DNA of 64,000 nucleotides from Rhynchopus euleeides (lineage: Eukaryota > Euglenozoa > Diplonemea > Diplonemida > Diplonemidae): positions 1,704,379 through 1,768,378 of the forward strand of contig OY723254.1 of the NCBI GenBank assembly GCA_963210315.1. The letters are read 5' to 3'. The notes below the pieces were generated by a model, which worked only from the letters and a program-made list of their open reading frames with translations, was not told the origin of the DNA and searched no databases. The translations under genes were made by a program, and so were the position numbers. Positions 10,404 to 20,735 of the stretch are shown here, one piece after another (the first letter of the stretch is position 1; the number at the start of each line of letters is the position of its first letter).

Positions 10404-11237
10404 CTGGGGGGGGCTAAATAGAAGCCCCCCCCCCTTGTATTCGGCGTAGGATCGAGTTTTTTGGGGGTTTTCGAGGGCCCAAAATTTTAGGCAATTTTTG
10501 CAGTGGGTGGCCAAATAGAAGGGGGGGGTCAAATACAAGGGGGGGGGGGCTTGTATTCGGCGGAAGCCGAATTTTCCAAATTTTGGTGAATTTTGCCCCA
10601 GGTGACCTCGTGGAATCGCGATTTTCGCCTTCCGTTGCACTATTCGGAATCCGTGCGGATCGTGGTGGGGTCATTTTGTGGGTGGAGGTGCCAAGTATCA
10701 CACACGAAATGTGGGTCTGGTTTGGGTCCTGATAATGGGAGGATATTCCCTGGAGTCAGCAACCTGCGAGGACCCCCACACTGGTGTCCAAAACCCTGTT
10801 CCTTTGAATGTTTGGATTCCGTGCGGACCGCAGTGGGGTCATTTTGACCATGGGGTGCCTGTTAGGACTGGAAAAACAGGCTGAAAATTTGAAATTTGGC
10901 TGAAATTCGGCTTCCGCCGAATACAAGCCCCCCCCCCCCTTGTATTCGGCGAAAAATTTTATGTAGCCTCATGCAATGAAGGAGGAAATGGAACACGGAG
11001 AAAGCAGGTCATTCGAGTTTACGGCACGCGTAGTGCCGTAATTGCAGAGCCACATCTCACCTCATCACAGGTCGAGGTGTGTGCGTTTCACCACAACCTC
11101 TCCCCTCCCCATTCCCCCGTGTTGAGTGACATGTGTCGATAGTGTTCCATTTTGGATTTCGAATTTTCAGACCCCCCCCTTCTAATAGGCCCCCCCCCCT
11201 TGTATTTGACCCCCCCCTTCTATTTAGCCCCCCCCAG
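10404..11237. mobile_element. 834-bp TA-flanked element, related ends to the 468-bp family
   Basis: The left end CTGGGGGGGGCTAAATAGAA and right end CTTCTATTTAGCCCCCCCCAG are inverted repeats flanked by TA at 10402-10403 and 11238-11239. The first bases match the TIR of the 468-bp family (CTGGGGGGGGCAAATACAAG), so the two are probably related families. The interior contains nested CCCCCTTGTATTCGGCG inverted segments and more copies of the GGATCGTGGTGGGGTCAT unit. Its left end abuts the preceding element. Confidence 0.85.
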
Positions 11238-11239
11238 TA

Positions 11240-12930
11240 GGGGACCAGATGTACTTGAAAAATTTGTAATAAAAAATTTTCCGACCCCAAACAAGGGTTA
11301 TTGGCACCTAAAATGGGTGTGCCCGCCTCAAAAATATGTCTGGGGACCCAATGAAACCGGTTTTTCACACTTAGTCGCCCATTTTCGGCCCGAATTTTTG
11401 AAAAATCGGTGAAAAAAGGGGGTTTCGCCCATTATGGGCAAAATCCCGATTTTCATGAAAAAATGACAAAATCGGGGCTGGTGTTATCGAAATAGGGGCA
11501 ACTTCGCACGAACGGGGCACGAAATATCAGGGTGGGCCTTTTTTTTGGTAAAACACACCCCGTGTGGTAGAGAAAATACGGCAAGAGTCTCGGTGGGTCG
11601 GAAGAGCAGATGGTTCCCGCAACAGCTCCCGGGGAGCGGCGGGTATTTCGCATAGGATGCCGGATGTGTGAACACGTTTGTGCGGTTTGCCCTGTGTTGT
11701 GTGAACATATGTGTATGTGTGTGTGTATGCTCCACCCAACCCGACACATTTTCTGTACTTCAGACAGGTAAGGTCACTCGACACGCGGGGGGGGGGTTTT
11801 TTTGTTGTGTGTTTTTTCTGCCAGCCGACATCACTAGCGCCAGCGAGAAAAAAAAAACGCGTGACGAGTGACGGGTTGAGGTGGAAGCGATCAATGCAAA
11901 AATCATCTGAAAGGAAGACTCGAGAGACTGCTGCTGTATTTTTTTTTTTGGGGGACATCCGGACCGAGAATCTTTGCAGCTGTTGTTTGTCTGGGCTAGT
12001 TGGTACAGAATACAAGGTACAAGAGACAAGCAAGACAAGAAACGAAAAGAAGAAAGTGAAAGAAACACACATGAAAAGATCACACACATCAAACGACACG
12101 CCAAAAATGGCACAGCCTCTGGACATCCACTTAGCCAGCGAGGACCACACTGGTGACAGATTGCTCGTACATAACTCCAAAAACGGGGGGCTTGGTTGCT
12201 TCAATAGCATATGGTTGATAGCCGCCAACCGCTTTTGTGTTATGTGCAAGGAACCTGAAGTGGAAGTTGCACATTACACATTGCAATGAATGCTGAAACA
12301 CAGAGTGTCACAGGAAACGATCGAGTAAAGAAAAACTCAAAGAAAAAGCCCAAAAGGGAAACACAAGCTAGCTGGGACAACGCTAGGGTTCAGAAAACTG
12401 CTCTTTGTAGTGATGGAGGGGCTTGTTGGTTTGTTTGTAGCCGCAACGCATCGACACAAAGAGAGGTCTCTGTTGTGCACCGAAAAAGTAGAGAAAGGGC
12501 CAATGGTGAAAGCAAAAGGCAGTGCTGTCTATGACTCCACCGCCTGCAACACTAGTCAACCCCTTGTGCGAAGGGGGAGGGGCCAGGCACAGGTCAGCAG
12601 CGACCACCCAGAGGGGCTACCCGTTGAGGGCTTAGAGCCGCAACGTGGGGGCAGGATCAGCTCCAGCAGGATCTTCTCAGGCATCGCGCAGCTCCAGCAC
12701 GCCCGATCGCGGCACTAGGGAAAGCATTGGCGAGGCTTTCACGCCCCAAAAGGGGGGCAACCCTGCATCCTGATCTTCCTACAGGCTGGCCTGCAGACGT
12801 CCATGTGCTCAAGCCAATTTTTTTTTTTTTTTTTTTTTTTCCTTGGTGGGATTTTTCACGTATTGCCTGTGGTTTTCATGAACCACCCAAATTTCGCGTG
12901 AATTTTGTGCATGTATAGGCCCGGATAGAC
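11240..12930. other. Intergenic with dispersed-repeat fragments
   Basis: The segment 11340-11530 shares blocks such as ATGAAAAAATGACAAAATCG with 14270-14300, and GGGCACGAAATATCAGGG with 13879-13896, so these are pieces of one old repeat. A run of about 23 T lies near 12819-12841. Frames such as 11711-12289 and 12286-12534 are Lys/Thr-rich without domains. No gene is supported. Confidence 0.45.
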
Positions 12931-13162
12931 CCGGACAGGCATGTATTGTCCCGTTCTGGCCTGTTTAGGTCGGCTGGAGGACGTTAAAGGAGTGCCGTCT
13001 CGCTGAGGGTTTCTCTTTGGTGTTGGTGGGCCAACACCAGGAGAGGGTTCCGATATATGATCTACGTCAAACAGGTGGGGAGAGCAACCTTGGCAGGGGG
13101 ACTCAAACTCCCCCAGTGTGCGCAAGAGAACACGATGCCGACCGTTCCCCGCCCTACCCGCA

Positions 13163-13516
13163 TATAGAAGGATCTGCCCGTGGGCATGACTGCACAGCTT
13201 GTGCAGACGACCCTCACAGAGGAGGGCTACCTCCCGTCCACTCCGGGATACCGGTTGCTGAAGCGGAACGACCTCTGGACGAGCAGAGTTTAAGGAGGTG
13301 GGTGAGGAGGTGATCCCGTTCCTGCGGGAGAGCGACGTGGTGCTGGTGCAGTGCACCGAGCTGCCGAGCCCGTGGTCGCGGAAGGAGCTACGCCATAGGG
13401 TGTGCTCCCTGATCCGCAACGGGATGCCGTGCTGCAACATACCGGCTGCTCTCCAGGACCTGTTCATGGTCCTGGACCACCAAGTTCTACCCCGGCCAGT
13501 GCGCGGTTTCTTGTAG
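13163..13516 (+). pseudogene. Possible coding remnant, unknown family
   Basis: Two consecutive open segments look protein-like but are in different frames. One starts at the ATG near 13180 (MTAQLVQTTLTEEGYLPSTP...) and stops near 13290. The second continues from about 13286 to 13516 (...EEVIPFLRESDVVLVQCTEL...NGMPCCNIPAALQDLF...). No intron consensus bridges them. A frameshifted relic, possibly of a mobile element gene, is the simplest reading. No family was recognised. Confidence 0.3.
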
Positions 13517-14400
13517 TTGGTTGTGTTGTTGTTTGTGGAGCACATATCATCGTGCGAAGAGCCCGTTGGAAAAGTATGGGAGAAACCTGCTGCGCCCCCC
13601 ACAGTACGACAGGATGCGCGCAGGCACCGGGCCCGAAACCTGAATGTTGAGTCACCCGCCCCCGCCCCAGCTTCCCCGCCCACCTGATCTTCTCAAGTTA
13701 CCCCTGGTGGTCCACCGACGGGCAAAATCAAGCGAATCTGGAGAGTAGTTGTCCGTATCCAGCCCGGCATTGAGTGTTCTGGGGTGCGTTCTGCGCCACT
13801 GCGTGGCAACGAGCTCCTGGAACGGGGAAAACGGGGGCCGCAAAAAACGGGGCCCAAACGGGTTTTTGGCCACGAACAGGGCACGAAATATCAGGGGGTC
13901 GATAACACCAGGGGCAACTAGACCCCATTTTGGGTGGTTTTCGGGTGAAAAACGTACCCTAGACATCCCTGGGGTACATTGTATACCCTCCAGGGCCTCT
14001 AGGACCAGTAGAATCACGTGAAAATGTGTTTTTTTACCCAAAAAAAGGACCCTGCAACCACCCTGCACACACCCTGCACACATCCTGCAACCATGTTGCA
14101 GGCACACTATAACCCAATAACCACCCAGAAACCACTGAGCCTGCCCTATAAGGGGTGTATGGGCCTGTCGGAACAGGTTTTCTACACCGAGTTGCCCAAA
14201 TTCGGTCCGAGAATTTGAAATAACTGTGAAGAACGGGGAATTTGCCCGTGTGTGGTAAAAGTCCTAATTTTTATGAAAAAATGACAAAATCGGGGCGACT
14301 CAGAGCTATTCCTAACTAGGGGTCCGGATTCCATGATTTTGAATTTCAGATTTTTCCTCTGTCTGGCGCGTTTTTTTTGCACTCTGTTTCATAGTGTCAT
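13517..14400. other. Intergenic with dispersed-repeat fragments
   Basis: This stretch contains the second and third fragments of the repeat described at 11340-11530 (near 13870-13960 and 14205-14325) and a short CCCTGCACACACC-type tandem at 14050-14095. Open frames lack domains. Confidence 0.4.
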
Positions 14401-14520
14401 AACGGCCGTCATGGAGGGAGTGGATTTTCTGAGAATTCACTACCTCAGTTCCCGCTACCGAAATATAAAAACGGCCGTTTTCATGTTTTGTTGGCGAAAA
14501 AACGGCCGTTTTTTCCCCCC
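14401..14520. repeat. ACGGCCGT palindrome cluster, left side of hAT-like relic
   Basis: Three AACGGCCGT-type motifs occur here (14401, about 14470 and about 14499), two of them extended as AAACGGCCGTTTT. The same motif clusters at 15977-16057 on the other side of the transposase-like relic, suggesting subterminal transposase-binding sites. The known Ac transposase of the hAT superfamily binds AAACGG; the equivalence here is an inference. Confidence 0.6.
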
Positions 14521-14769
14521 TCCTATTTTCCTTTGGGGATTCGCCTCCTGCTTACCGTACCGAGCTGAGGAAACACACTTGACAACTCCCTGTTGCCTGC
14601 ACATGACATTGGGCACTGCGATTCTCTGTCGACTGTACAAAGAAAAATGGCTTCCGCCCTGCCTGTCGCTCGACAAGCAGCAGACACCCGAGAGCAGAGA
14701 GGAGTGTAGCAGCCCGGTTCGCCCCCGGGTTGTCCCAGAAATCCAGCACACCCTCGGAACGTGGTGGCC

Positions 14770-15960
14770 TAGTCGTAGATCACCCAGGCCCTGCTCGTGA
14801 CCTCCCCGAAACAGAGGGGAGGTGGCACCGGAGTTCTGACACCCCTACGACTCATGCGGCCGTACGCGCTCGGGCACAGACGGCGGACCGCAAACCAGAA
14901 GGACTTCCCTGATTCCGTGCCGTCCCACCTTCTGCGCATGCGGTCGCCAGCCCAGGCCAGCTCCCCTGCCAGGGGCACTGGGGGGTCGTACTTCCCCACC
15001 TCAGACACTTTCTCGATGACATTCTCAATGTCGGTGTACACTGCGTCGACAGGGGCACGCCGTTGGCACACCCAGCTGCGCATCGCAGTACTTCTGGAGC
15101 AGCGATGCGAGGGGTGCCGTCAGGCGGACGGCGGCCTGCAGGTGGGACTCGAGCCCAGCGATTTCGTGGGCATCTCTGCCAACCGCAGAAGCGACGCACA
15201 CGTAGCAGGGCCGCTGTCCTGCAGCGGGCCCGGAAGATTGTATAAATGCCCGGGGACGTGGTGCAAGGTGCAGATCCACTCAAGCGGTGCAGGTAGTGTG
15301 TGTCGGAGAGAAGCGGGATCGCACGGCTGGTGGTGCCGTCTTGCTCGCCTGCTTCTCCCTCTCAGCTGCGTCAGAGATGTGGCACAGCACATCCTTCAGC
15401 GCCAGTGCGGTCGTGAACCCATCCAGCTGGTGCTGCATATTGCCCGGGATGATCGCCCGTGCCTTCGGGAAGAAATCAGCGAAGGCGGTGTCCTTCTCAT
15501 CCGGGGTGCTGTCGCCGAGATCAAGGGAAAGCTCTGTCGGAAGAGCCCTGATGCCAGTGAGCGACACCCACCTCTGCCTGCACGGTCATCTACGACACAC
15601 GTGCCTAGATTGGCCGCAACCAGGTTCAGCCCCTCCTCGGGACACACTTCTTGACAGCATCATGCACCACGCCAGCCGGTGATCCGGTGAACAACGCACC
15701 TCGGGCGATCCGAAGTTGCAAGCCTGCCACTGAGGGTATCGCACTCCGACAGCGCCAGCTGTTTCCCTGGCTCTGCACTTTCAACGCTGCGTTCTTCTTC
15801 TTCTTGATATGGCGCGGTCCGTCAAAGTGGTCCACGAAGTCTGAACTCTTCGCATCATACTTGAAGGCGCGCTCACAATGCTTGCTGCAGGGTATCCCTT
15901 GCAGTGGGGAGGCACTCCTGGTGGTGGGATCTCGCCTGCTGACCCACGCCCCATACAAAA
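14770..15960 (-). pseudogene. Decayed hAT-like transposase
   Basis: Reading the minus strand, protein-like blocks appear in order but in shifting frames. First comes a C2H2/BED-like zinc finger (GIPCSKHCERAF...VDHFDGPRHIKKK, about 15900-15790). Next are a block at about 15567-15320 (TPDEKDTAFADFFPKARAII...), one at about 15215-15070 (EIAGLESHLQAAV...LLQKYCDAQLG) and one at about 15060-14800 (VYTDIENVIEKVSEVGKYDP...GKSFWFAVRRLCPSAYGRM). The finger plus the C-terminal FW..VRRL.PSAYGR block resembles hAT-type transposases with an N-terminal finger. Stops and frame changes without the usual GTATG donors indicate a dead copy. Family assignment is tentative. Confidence 0.45.
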
Positions 15961-15967
15961 TTCCCAG

Positions 15968-16060
15968 GTAAAAAAAACGGCCGTTTTTTAAAATGCTGAA
16001 AATCAGCGGCCGTTTTTGCAAGTCCACAAAATACAAGGGATTTTTTAAAACGGCCGCTAT
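15968..16060. repeat. ACGGCCGT palindrome cluster, right side of hAT-like relic
   Basis: AAACGGCCGTTTTTT near 15977, GCGGCCGTTTTTG near 16003 and AAACGGCCGCT near 16048 mirror the cluster at 14401-14520. They probably mark the other subterminal region of the relic element. Confidence 0.6.
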
Positions 16061-16339
16061 GCAACCATGAAAAAATGGCCAAAAATGAGGGTTGGTGGGC
16101 CCAAAAGTGGGTAAAAACCTCCGGAAATTCATATCCGGAGTGGGTTTGGGGGTGGGTTGGCACTGTTGACCTCCAGACCTGGATATTTCAAAAAAATTAC
16201 AGTTTTTCTCAAGGACATCTGGGGGCCTACCCCCCCCCCCCCCCGTTCTTCGGGACACACAGCACGGCTTCTTCAAGCTTCGGTAGCAACAGGCAGCCCC
16301 TCGCCCCACCTCCTCCCCCCCCCCCCCCAAACAACCCTG

Positions 16340-17358
16340 CACGGTGGGATCTTGTAAATTTTACATGTATAACTACAAGTATATACATGTATTATACATG
16401 TATAATACTTGCATGTCAACTATTATACATGTATAATACATGTATATGCCTGAAATATACATGTAAAATACATGTATATCAAGTAAAAATACAAGTATAA
16501 TACTTGCATGTCAACTATTATACTTGTATTTTTACTTGATATACATGTATTTTACATGTATATTTCAGGCATTTACATGTATTTTACATGTATAATACTT
16601 GTCATGCAAGTATTATACATGTAAAATACTTGCATGACAAGTAAAATACATGTATAATACTTGCATGCAAGTAAAATACATGTATTTTACTTGCATGCAA
16701 GTATTTTACTTGTCATGCAAGTATTTTACATGTATAATACTTGCATGACAAGTATTACCGTATACGTAAATATTATGGAACGTAAATATTATGGAACGGG
16801 CCCATTTTTGGCCGGTCCGTTCCATAATATTTACGTTCCAAAATATTTACAGGGCCAGTTCGGGACTCGGTGGTGAGGACGGCTTGCGTCAGGAATCGCG
16901 CGAAAAGTGCACGAGTAGGTCCCGTCAGGGACTCTGTACGCCGTCCGATCACCTGGTCCAAGTCCCCGAGTCGCAGAAAGCCCTGTAAATATTATGGAAC
17001 GAAAAAAATCTGGAACGCCAACCCACCAGCGTTCCAAAATATTTACGTTCCATAATATTTACGTTCCATAATATTTACGTTCCAAAATATTTACGTATAC
17101 GGTATACATGTAAAATACATGTAAATGCCTGAAATATACATGTAAAATACATGTATATCAAGTAAAAATACATGTATAATAGTTGACATGCAAGTATTAT
17201 ACATGTATTTTTACTTGATATACATGTATTTTACATGTATATTTCAGGCATATACATGTATAATACATGTATAATAGTTGACATGCAAGTATTATACATG
17301 TATAATACATGTATTATACTTGTAGTTATACATGTAAAATTTACAAGATCCCACCGTG
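16340..17358. mobile_element. ACATGTA-rich foldback element, copy 1
   Basis: The ends CACGGTGGGATCTTGTAAAT and its inverse bound a 1019-bp element whose two arms are near-complete reverse complements, built from short units such as ACATGTA, ATACTTG and ATGCCTGAAATAT. Removing the nested 345-bp insert (16758-17102) leaves an almost continuous palindrome. A second copy is at 60343-62349. TG flanks both sides here, but the copy at 60343 has TA and TT, so the target duplication is unresolved. No protein is encoded; AT-rich frames here are artefacts. Confidence 0.93.
16758..17102. mobile_element. 345-bp TA-flanked element nested in the foldback
   Basis: The ends CCGTATACGTAAATATTATG and the inverse lie between TA at 16756-16757 and TA at 17103-17104. 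The second foldback copy reads straight through the site (AAGTATTATACATG near 62090) with a single TA, proving insertion with TA duplication. The internal part has repeated CGTTCCATAATATTTA blocks on both arms and a unique GC-rich core (about 16853-16985) with no recognised gene. Confidence 0.95.
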
Positions 17359-17651
17359 TGCTGAACTGCGGCACACAAATGCCGTGCCCCCATGCCATTG
17401 ATCTCCTCCACAATCGCCAACCCACCCCACAGGCACAGAACAGGTGGAGGAGGGGGGGGGGGGCTGAAGGCCAGAGACACACACACGCGCGCAAGAGACA
17501 GACGCGTAGCCGGGTGGAGCGGGAGGGGGGGGGGGGTCGCCCCCCCGCCCCGCCCCTCCCCCCTCACCCTCGCCACATCACCCCTCGTGCCTTTAGCGGC
17601 GTGGGGGTGTGGGGTGCCCGGGGAGACGCCCGTCTGTCCTCCCCCGCAGCC
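17359..17651. other. Upstream region of the CLASP-like gene
   Basis: The right end of the foldback lies only about 290 bp before the inferred start codon. The interval has a G tract near 17450, a G/C tract near 17527-17545 and no clear core promoter motif. The reading frame is open from 17235, but the residues encoded before 17652 are transposon and homopolymer sequence. Confidence 0.5.
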
Positions 17652-20600
17652 ATGATGCGATGGGGGGTGATGAGCGATGACGGCTCCCTCGCAAGCGCGG
17701 ACGCCGTCACAGAGGAGGATGTAGAGGACTCGAGCCTCACGCACAGCATCGATGCGTGGGGGTTGGGCAGCAGAGGCGGGACGCTCGCCGATGCCGAGGT
17801 TGAGTACATCCCAGGTGGAGGTGCCACCGCCACCGCCAACACCACCTCCTCCGCGGTTCGCACAGCGCACCACCACGGAGACCCGGGTGGGATGAGCTCG
17901 TCTGCCGCACTTTATATCAAGGAGGTCACAACCACGACACGATCCCGGATTAAAAGGGGGGATCAGGATTCCATAGGAGGGAGCCCGAGGTACCGTAGCC
18001 CGGTTGGGGAGGAGGGTGCGGTGCGGCGTGGCAGGTCTTCTCTTGGCAGTCGGAGGGGGTTGAGCAATGCGCGTGACAGCGCAACCTTTATGGAGGCTGT
18101 GACGGAGCTGCAGCGGGACGTCACCCCGGGCACCGCCCTGAGCTGGCTCGGGGAGGCGGAGCAGCGGATCCACCGGAGGATGCAGGTCGGCACCGGGTCC
18201 CCCCGCGGGCCCAACGAGGCCGGGGGTGGGAAGTTCCAGTCGTGGCTCTGCTCCCACCAGCTCCTCATGCAGAGCTACCGCTGCCCCAACCCGGAGACGG
18301 CGAGCGTCATCTCCTCCCCCAGGAGGGGGTCCTCCTCTCCAAGGGCCGACCACAGCCCCAGGTCGCGGAGAGACAGCGAGGCTCAGACCCCAGACCCCAG
18401 CTATGCCCCTTCGCAGGGTAGCACGCTGAGCCAGCAGCAGCACCTCCACCCCCAGGCAGCTCCCTCCGCACATGGGGTGCGGTTCGGCCCTGGCGGGGAA
18501 GGGGAAGGGGGCGGGATGGGGGTGAAGGGGGGGAGGCACGACGATGCGCGTGGGGCCTCCGCAGAGTATCACCTCACACAGGGGCCGAGCGGGGTGAGCC
18601 CGTCGGTTTCTCCGAGGCGTGTGTTGGTGGAGACGTTTGATACAACATCCCCTCAGGCGAAGCTGCGCAGCGGGAGCCGCTCCCCGCTAGTTGGGGGATC
18701 TCTTTCTCAACCTCGGAGTGTTTCGCAGGGTGGTGGTGGTGGTGGTGGTGGTGCCACCCTATCACCCTACCGCGGGGCCAGCGCCTACACCGACGGAGAT
18801 TGCGACGAGGGGGATATGGAGCTGTCACCCAGCATCGCGCGCGCCCTCCCCGCCCCGGTCCCACCCCCGCCCAACTCACCGGAGCGGGTCGCGGGGAGTG
18901 GGGGTGGGGGTGGGAGCGCCGCCGGGTCACCCCCTCTCCACCCTCCGGGGATGGGGAGGCCTGGCGCATCGCCGTCGCCGCAGCAGCAGCAGCACCACCA
19001 CCACCACCCTGCCTACCACCCCCAGGGGAGACGCAGCCTGAGCACCGGGGGCGGGCCGCAGCGTTTGGCACCGCGGCAGAGCCGCGGAGGTGGAGGAGGA
19101 GGTGGTGCCAGCTTGAGGGGGACCGCACCACCCCCCAGCCTCCACAGCCACCTCTCCGGGCACAGCGGGTACACCCGGGGGGGAGGGAGGTTTTACCGGA
19201 GCCAGAGCGTGGGGGGTGCGGGCGGGGTTGCCGCTGCACCCCACGCCGTATCCTCCTCTGTGAAGGGCAAGACCTCCCACGATGCTGCACGGGAGGCCTC
19301 GCGTCAGATGTACCTTTTGTCCTATGGGGGGCCCTATGTGAGAGTTGCGCAGAATGGGGCGTTCTCCATGATAGCCGACGCGCCGCCGGGGGGTGCTGCG
19401 GGGAGGCGCGGGTCTCGCGCGGCATACCAGCCTCCGATGGATGAAGCGCAGCAGCGCGCGAAACGCCGGGTCAGATCCGCACACCTTCACTCCGCCCTCA
19501 ATGGCACCGCAGGGGGTGGCGGCCCCCCCACCAGCAAGGGCGGGGGTTATGTCCCCTCTGGGAGGCAGGCGCATGCCCAACGCCTTGCAGGTGGTGGAGG
19601 TGGTGGGACTGCCAAACCTGGAGGAGGCGCTGCGGGGAGGCACCGGTCGTCATCATACACCCAGGCGGTCACAGCGGCGAGGGGGGGTGGCGGCGGGAAG
19701 GCGGGCCGCAGCGTGGGGAAGGGGTTGGCTCCTGCGGAGCTGAGCAGCACCCTCGAGTTTGACATCCAGACGCTGCAGACGCTGAATGCGGGGTGGTCGC
19801 AGAGGCTGCAGTGCATCACGAACATCCACACCATGCTGAAGGAGGGGTGGTCGCCCCGCGGGCCCACCGCGGAGTCGCTCTGCCGCGGCCTGTCCACCCA
19901 GCTGGGCGACACGCGTGCCTCCGTGGTGAAGCACGCCGCAACCGCGCTCACCCTCCTCTGCGACACCCTGGGGCAGCGCCACTTCTCCCCCCTGGTTCAC
20001 ATCGCCCTCCCCCCGCTGCTGCAGCTGCTGGGGAACCCTCTCGCAATGTTCCACGCCTCTGCGAGGGGCGCTCTCCAGGCGCTGGTGCGGACCTGCTCTC
20101 CAACAGAGCACCTCGGCGTTTTCCTCAGCGCCACTGCGGGGAAGATCCGCGATGCGGTGACGGAGCTTGTGTGCGATCTCCTCCGTTCGGCGGTGCGGAG
20201 GGTTAACGTGGTGCTGACCCTAATGACGTTCCTCCCGAAGGGCGGGCAGGACGTGAAGGTGAGCAGTGTGCTGCCCTACGGGCAGCCCCATGCGAGGGTG
20301 AGGAAGGCGTTTGCCAGGACACTGCATGTCAGCCCTTCGTCGATCAGGATGTACTTCAACGGCAGGGTGGTGGAGGATCAGACGCTGGTGCGGTGCGCCA
20401 GCTCGGATCTGGAGCACCAGCGGGTTGCCCCGCATAAATCGCACCTCCTCGGCTTCGTCGAGGCGCAGCTCCGCGATGAGCATGCGACAATGACCCTATC
20501 AGCATCCGCCTGCTTCTGGCTAACCTATCTCCTCTTCCCTGCAGAGGCGGAGCTGCTCTACGCCGAGCTTCCCATCCCCATCCGTGGGACTTTGCACCGC

Positions 20601-20735
20601 AACAAACCTCCGTCACCCAGCTTTGTCGTGCCCGATGCGCTCTCGATGAAGGCGGGTGGTGGTGGTGGTGGTGCCGGTGGCAGCAGCTCACGCCCCCGGA
20701 GTAAGTCAAATGGAGACCGGCCGCATCAGTGGTAG
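17652..20735 (+). CDS. CLASP/TOG-like domain protein with long low-complexity N-terminus
   Basis: The chosen ATG (17652) gives 1027 residues. Residues 1-700 are Ser/Gly/Pro/Arg-rich and largely disordered, with poly-Gly and poly-His runs from GGT and CAC repeats and many SPRR/SRSP-type basic-Ser motifs. Residues about 702-850 form a helical-repeat domain: W-SQRL near the start, then RASVVKHAATALTLLCDTLG and LPPLLQLLGN. That pattern matches TOG arrays of the CLASP type, which bind tubulin. After it, VRKAFARTL...SSIRMYFNGRVVEDQTLV (about 880-915) resembles a ubiquitin-like fold. I infer a microtubule-associated protein. A strong acceptor-like CTAAC...CCTGCAG ending at 20544 hints at an intron near 20480-20544, but no in-frame GTATG donor was found and the frame is open through it, so the C-terminus is less certain. 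Confidence 0.72.
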   Translation: MMRWGVMSDDGSLASADAVTEEDVEDSSLTHSIDAWGLGSRGGTLADAEVEYIPGGGATATANTTSSAVRTAHHHGDPGGMSSSAALYIKEVTTTTRSRIKRGDQDSIGGSPRYRSPVGEEGAVRRGRSSLGSRRGLSNARDSATFMEAVTELQRDVTPGTALSWLGEAEQRIHRRMQVGTGSPRGPNEAGGGKFQSWLCSHQLLMQSYRCPNPETASVISSPRRGSSSPRADHSPRSRRDSEAQTPDPSYAPSQGSTLSQQQHLHPQAAPSAHGVRFGPGGEGEGGGMGVKGGRHDDARGASAEYHLTQGPSGVSPSVSPRRVLVETFDTTSPQAKLRSGSRSPLVGGSLSQPRSVSQGGGGGGGGATLSPYRGASAYTDGDCDEGDMELSPSIARALPAPVPPPPNSPERVAGSGGGGGSAAGSPPLHPPGMGRPGASPSPQQQQHHHHHPAYHPQGRRSLSTGGGPQRLAPRQSRGGGGGGGASLRGTAPPPSLHSHLSGHSGYTRGGGRFYRSQSVGGAGGVAAAPHAVSSSVKGKTSHDAAREASRQMYLLSYGGPYVRVAQNGAFSMIADAPPGGAAGRRGSRAAYQPPMDEAQQRAKRRVRSAHLHSALNGTAGGGGPPTSKGGGYVPSGRQAHAQRLAGGGGGGTAKPGGGAAGRHRSSSYTQAVTAARGGGGGKAGRSVGKGLAPAELSSTLEFDIQTLQTLNAGWSQRLQCITNIHTMLKEGWSPRGPTAESLCRGLSTQLGDTRASVVKHAATALTLLCDTLGQRHFSPLVHIALPPLLQLLGNPLAMFHASARGALQALVRTCSPTEHLGVFLSATAGKIRDAVTELVCDLLRSAVRRVNVVLTLMTFLPKGGQDVKVSSVLPYGQPHARVRKAFARTLHVSPSSIRMYFNGRVVEDQTLVRCASSDLEHQRVAPHKSHLLGFVEAQLRDEHATMTLSASACFWLTYLLFPAEAELLYAELPIPIRGTLHRNKPPSPSFVVPDALSMKAGGGGGGAGGSSSRPRSKSNGDRPHQW

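Noticed and set aside
12856-13683. 275-residue minus-strand open frame
   Set aside because: It overlaps better protein-like segments on the plus strand and contains no recognisable domain, so it is a shadow frame.
16376-17340. Regularly spaced repeats reminiscent of a CRISPR array
   Set aside because: Units are short palindromic words without unique spacers and belong to a foldback transposon in a eukaryotic genome.
17235-17651. N-terminal extension of the CLASP-like frame
   Set aside because: It reads through the end of the foldback transposon and a G tract; the ATG at 17652 begins the plausible protein.
18730-19020. Poly-His and poly-Gly runs in several frames
   Set aside because: They arise from CAC/GGT microsatellites and do not indicate separate genes.
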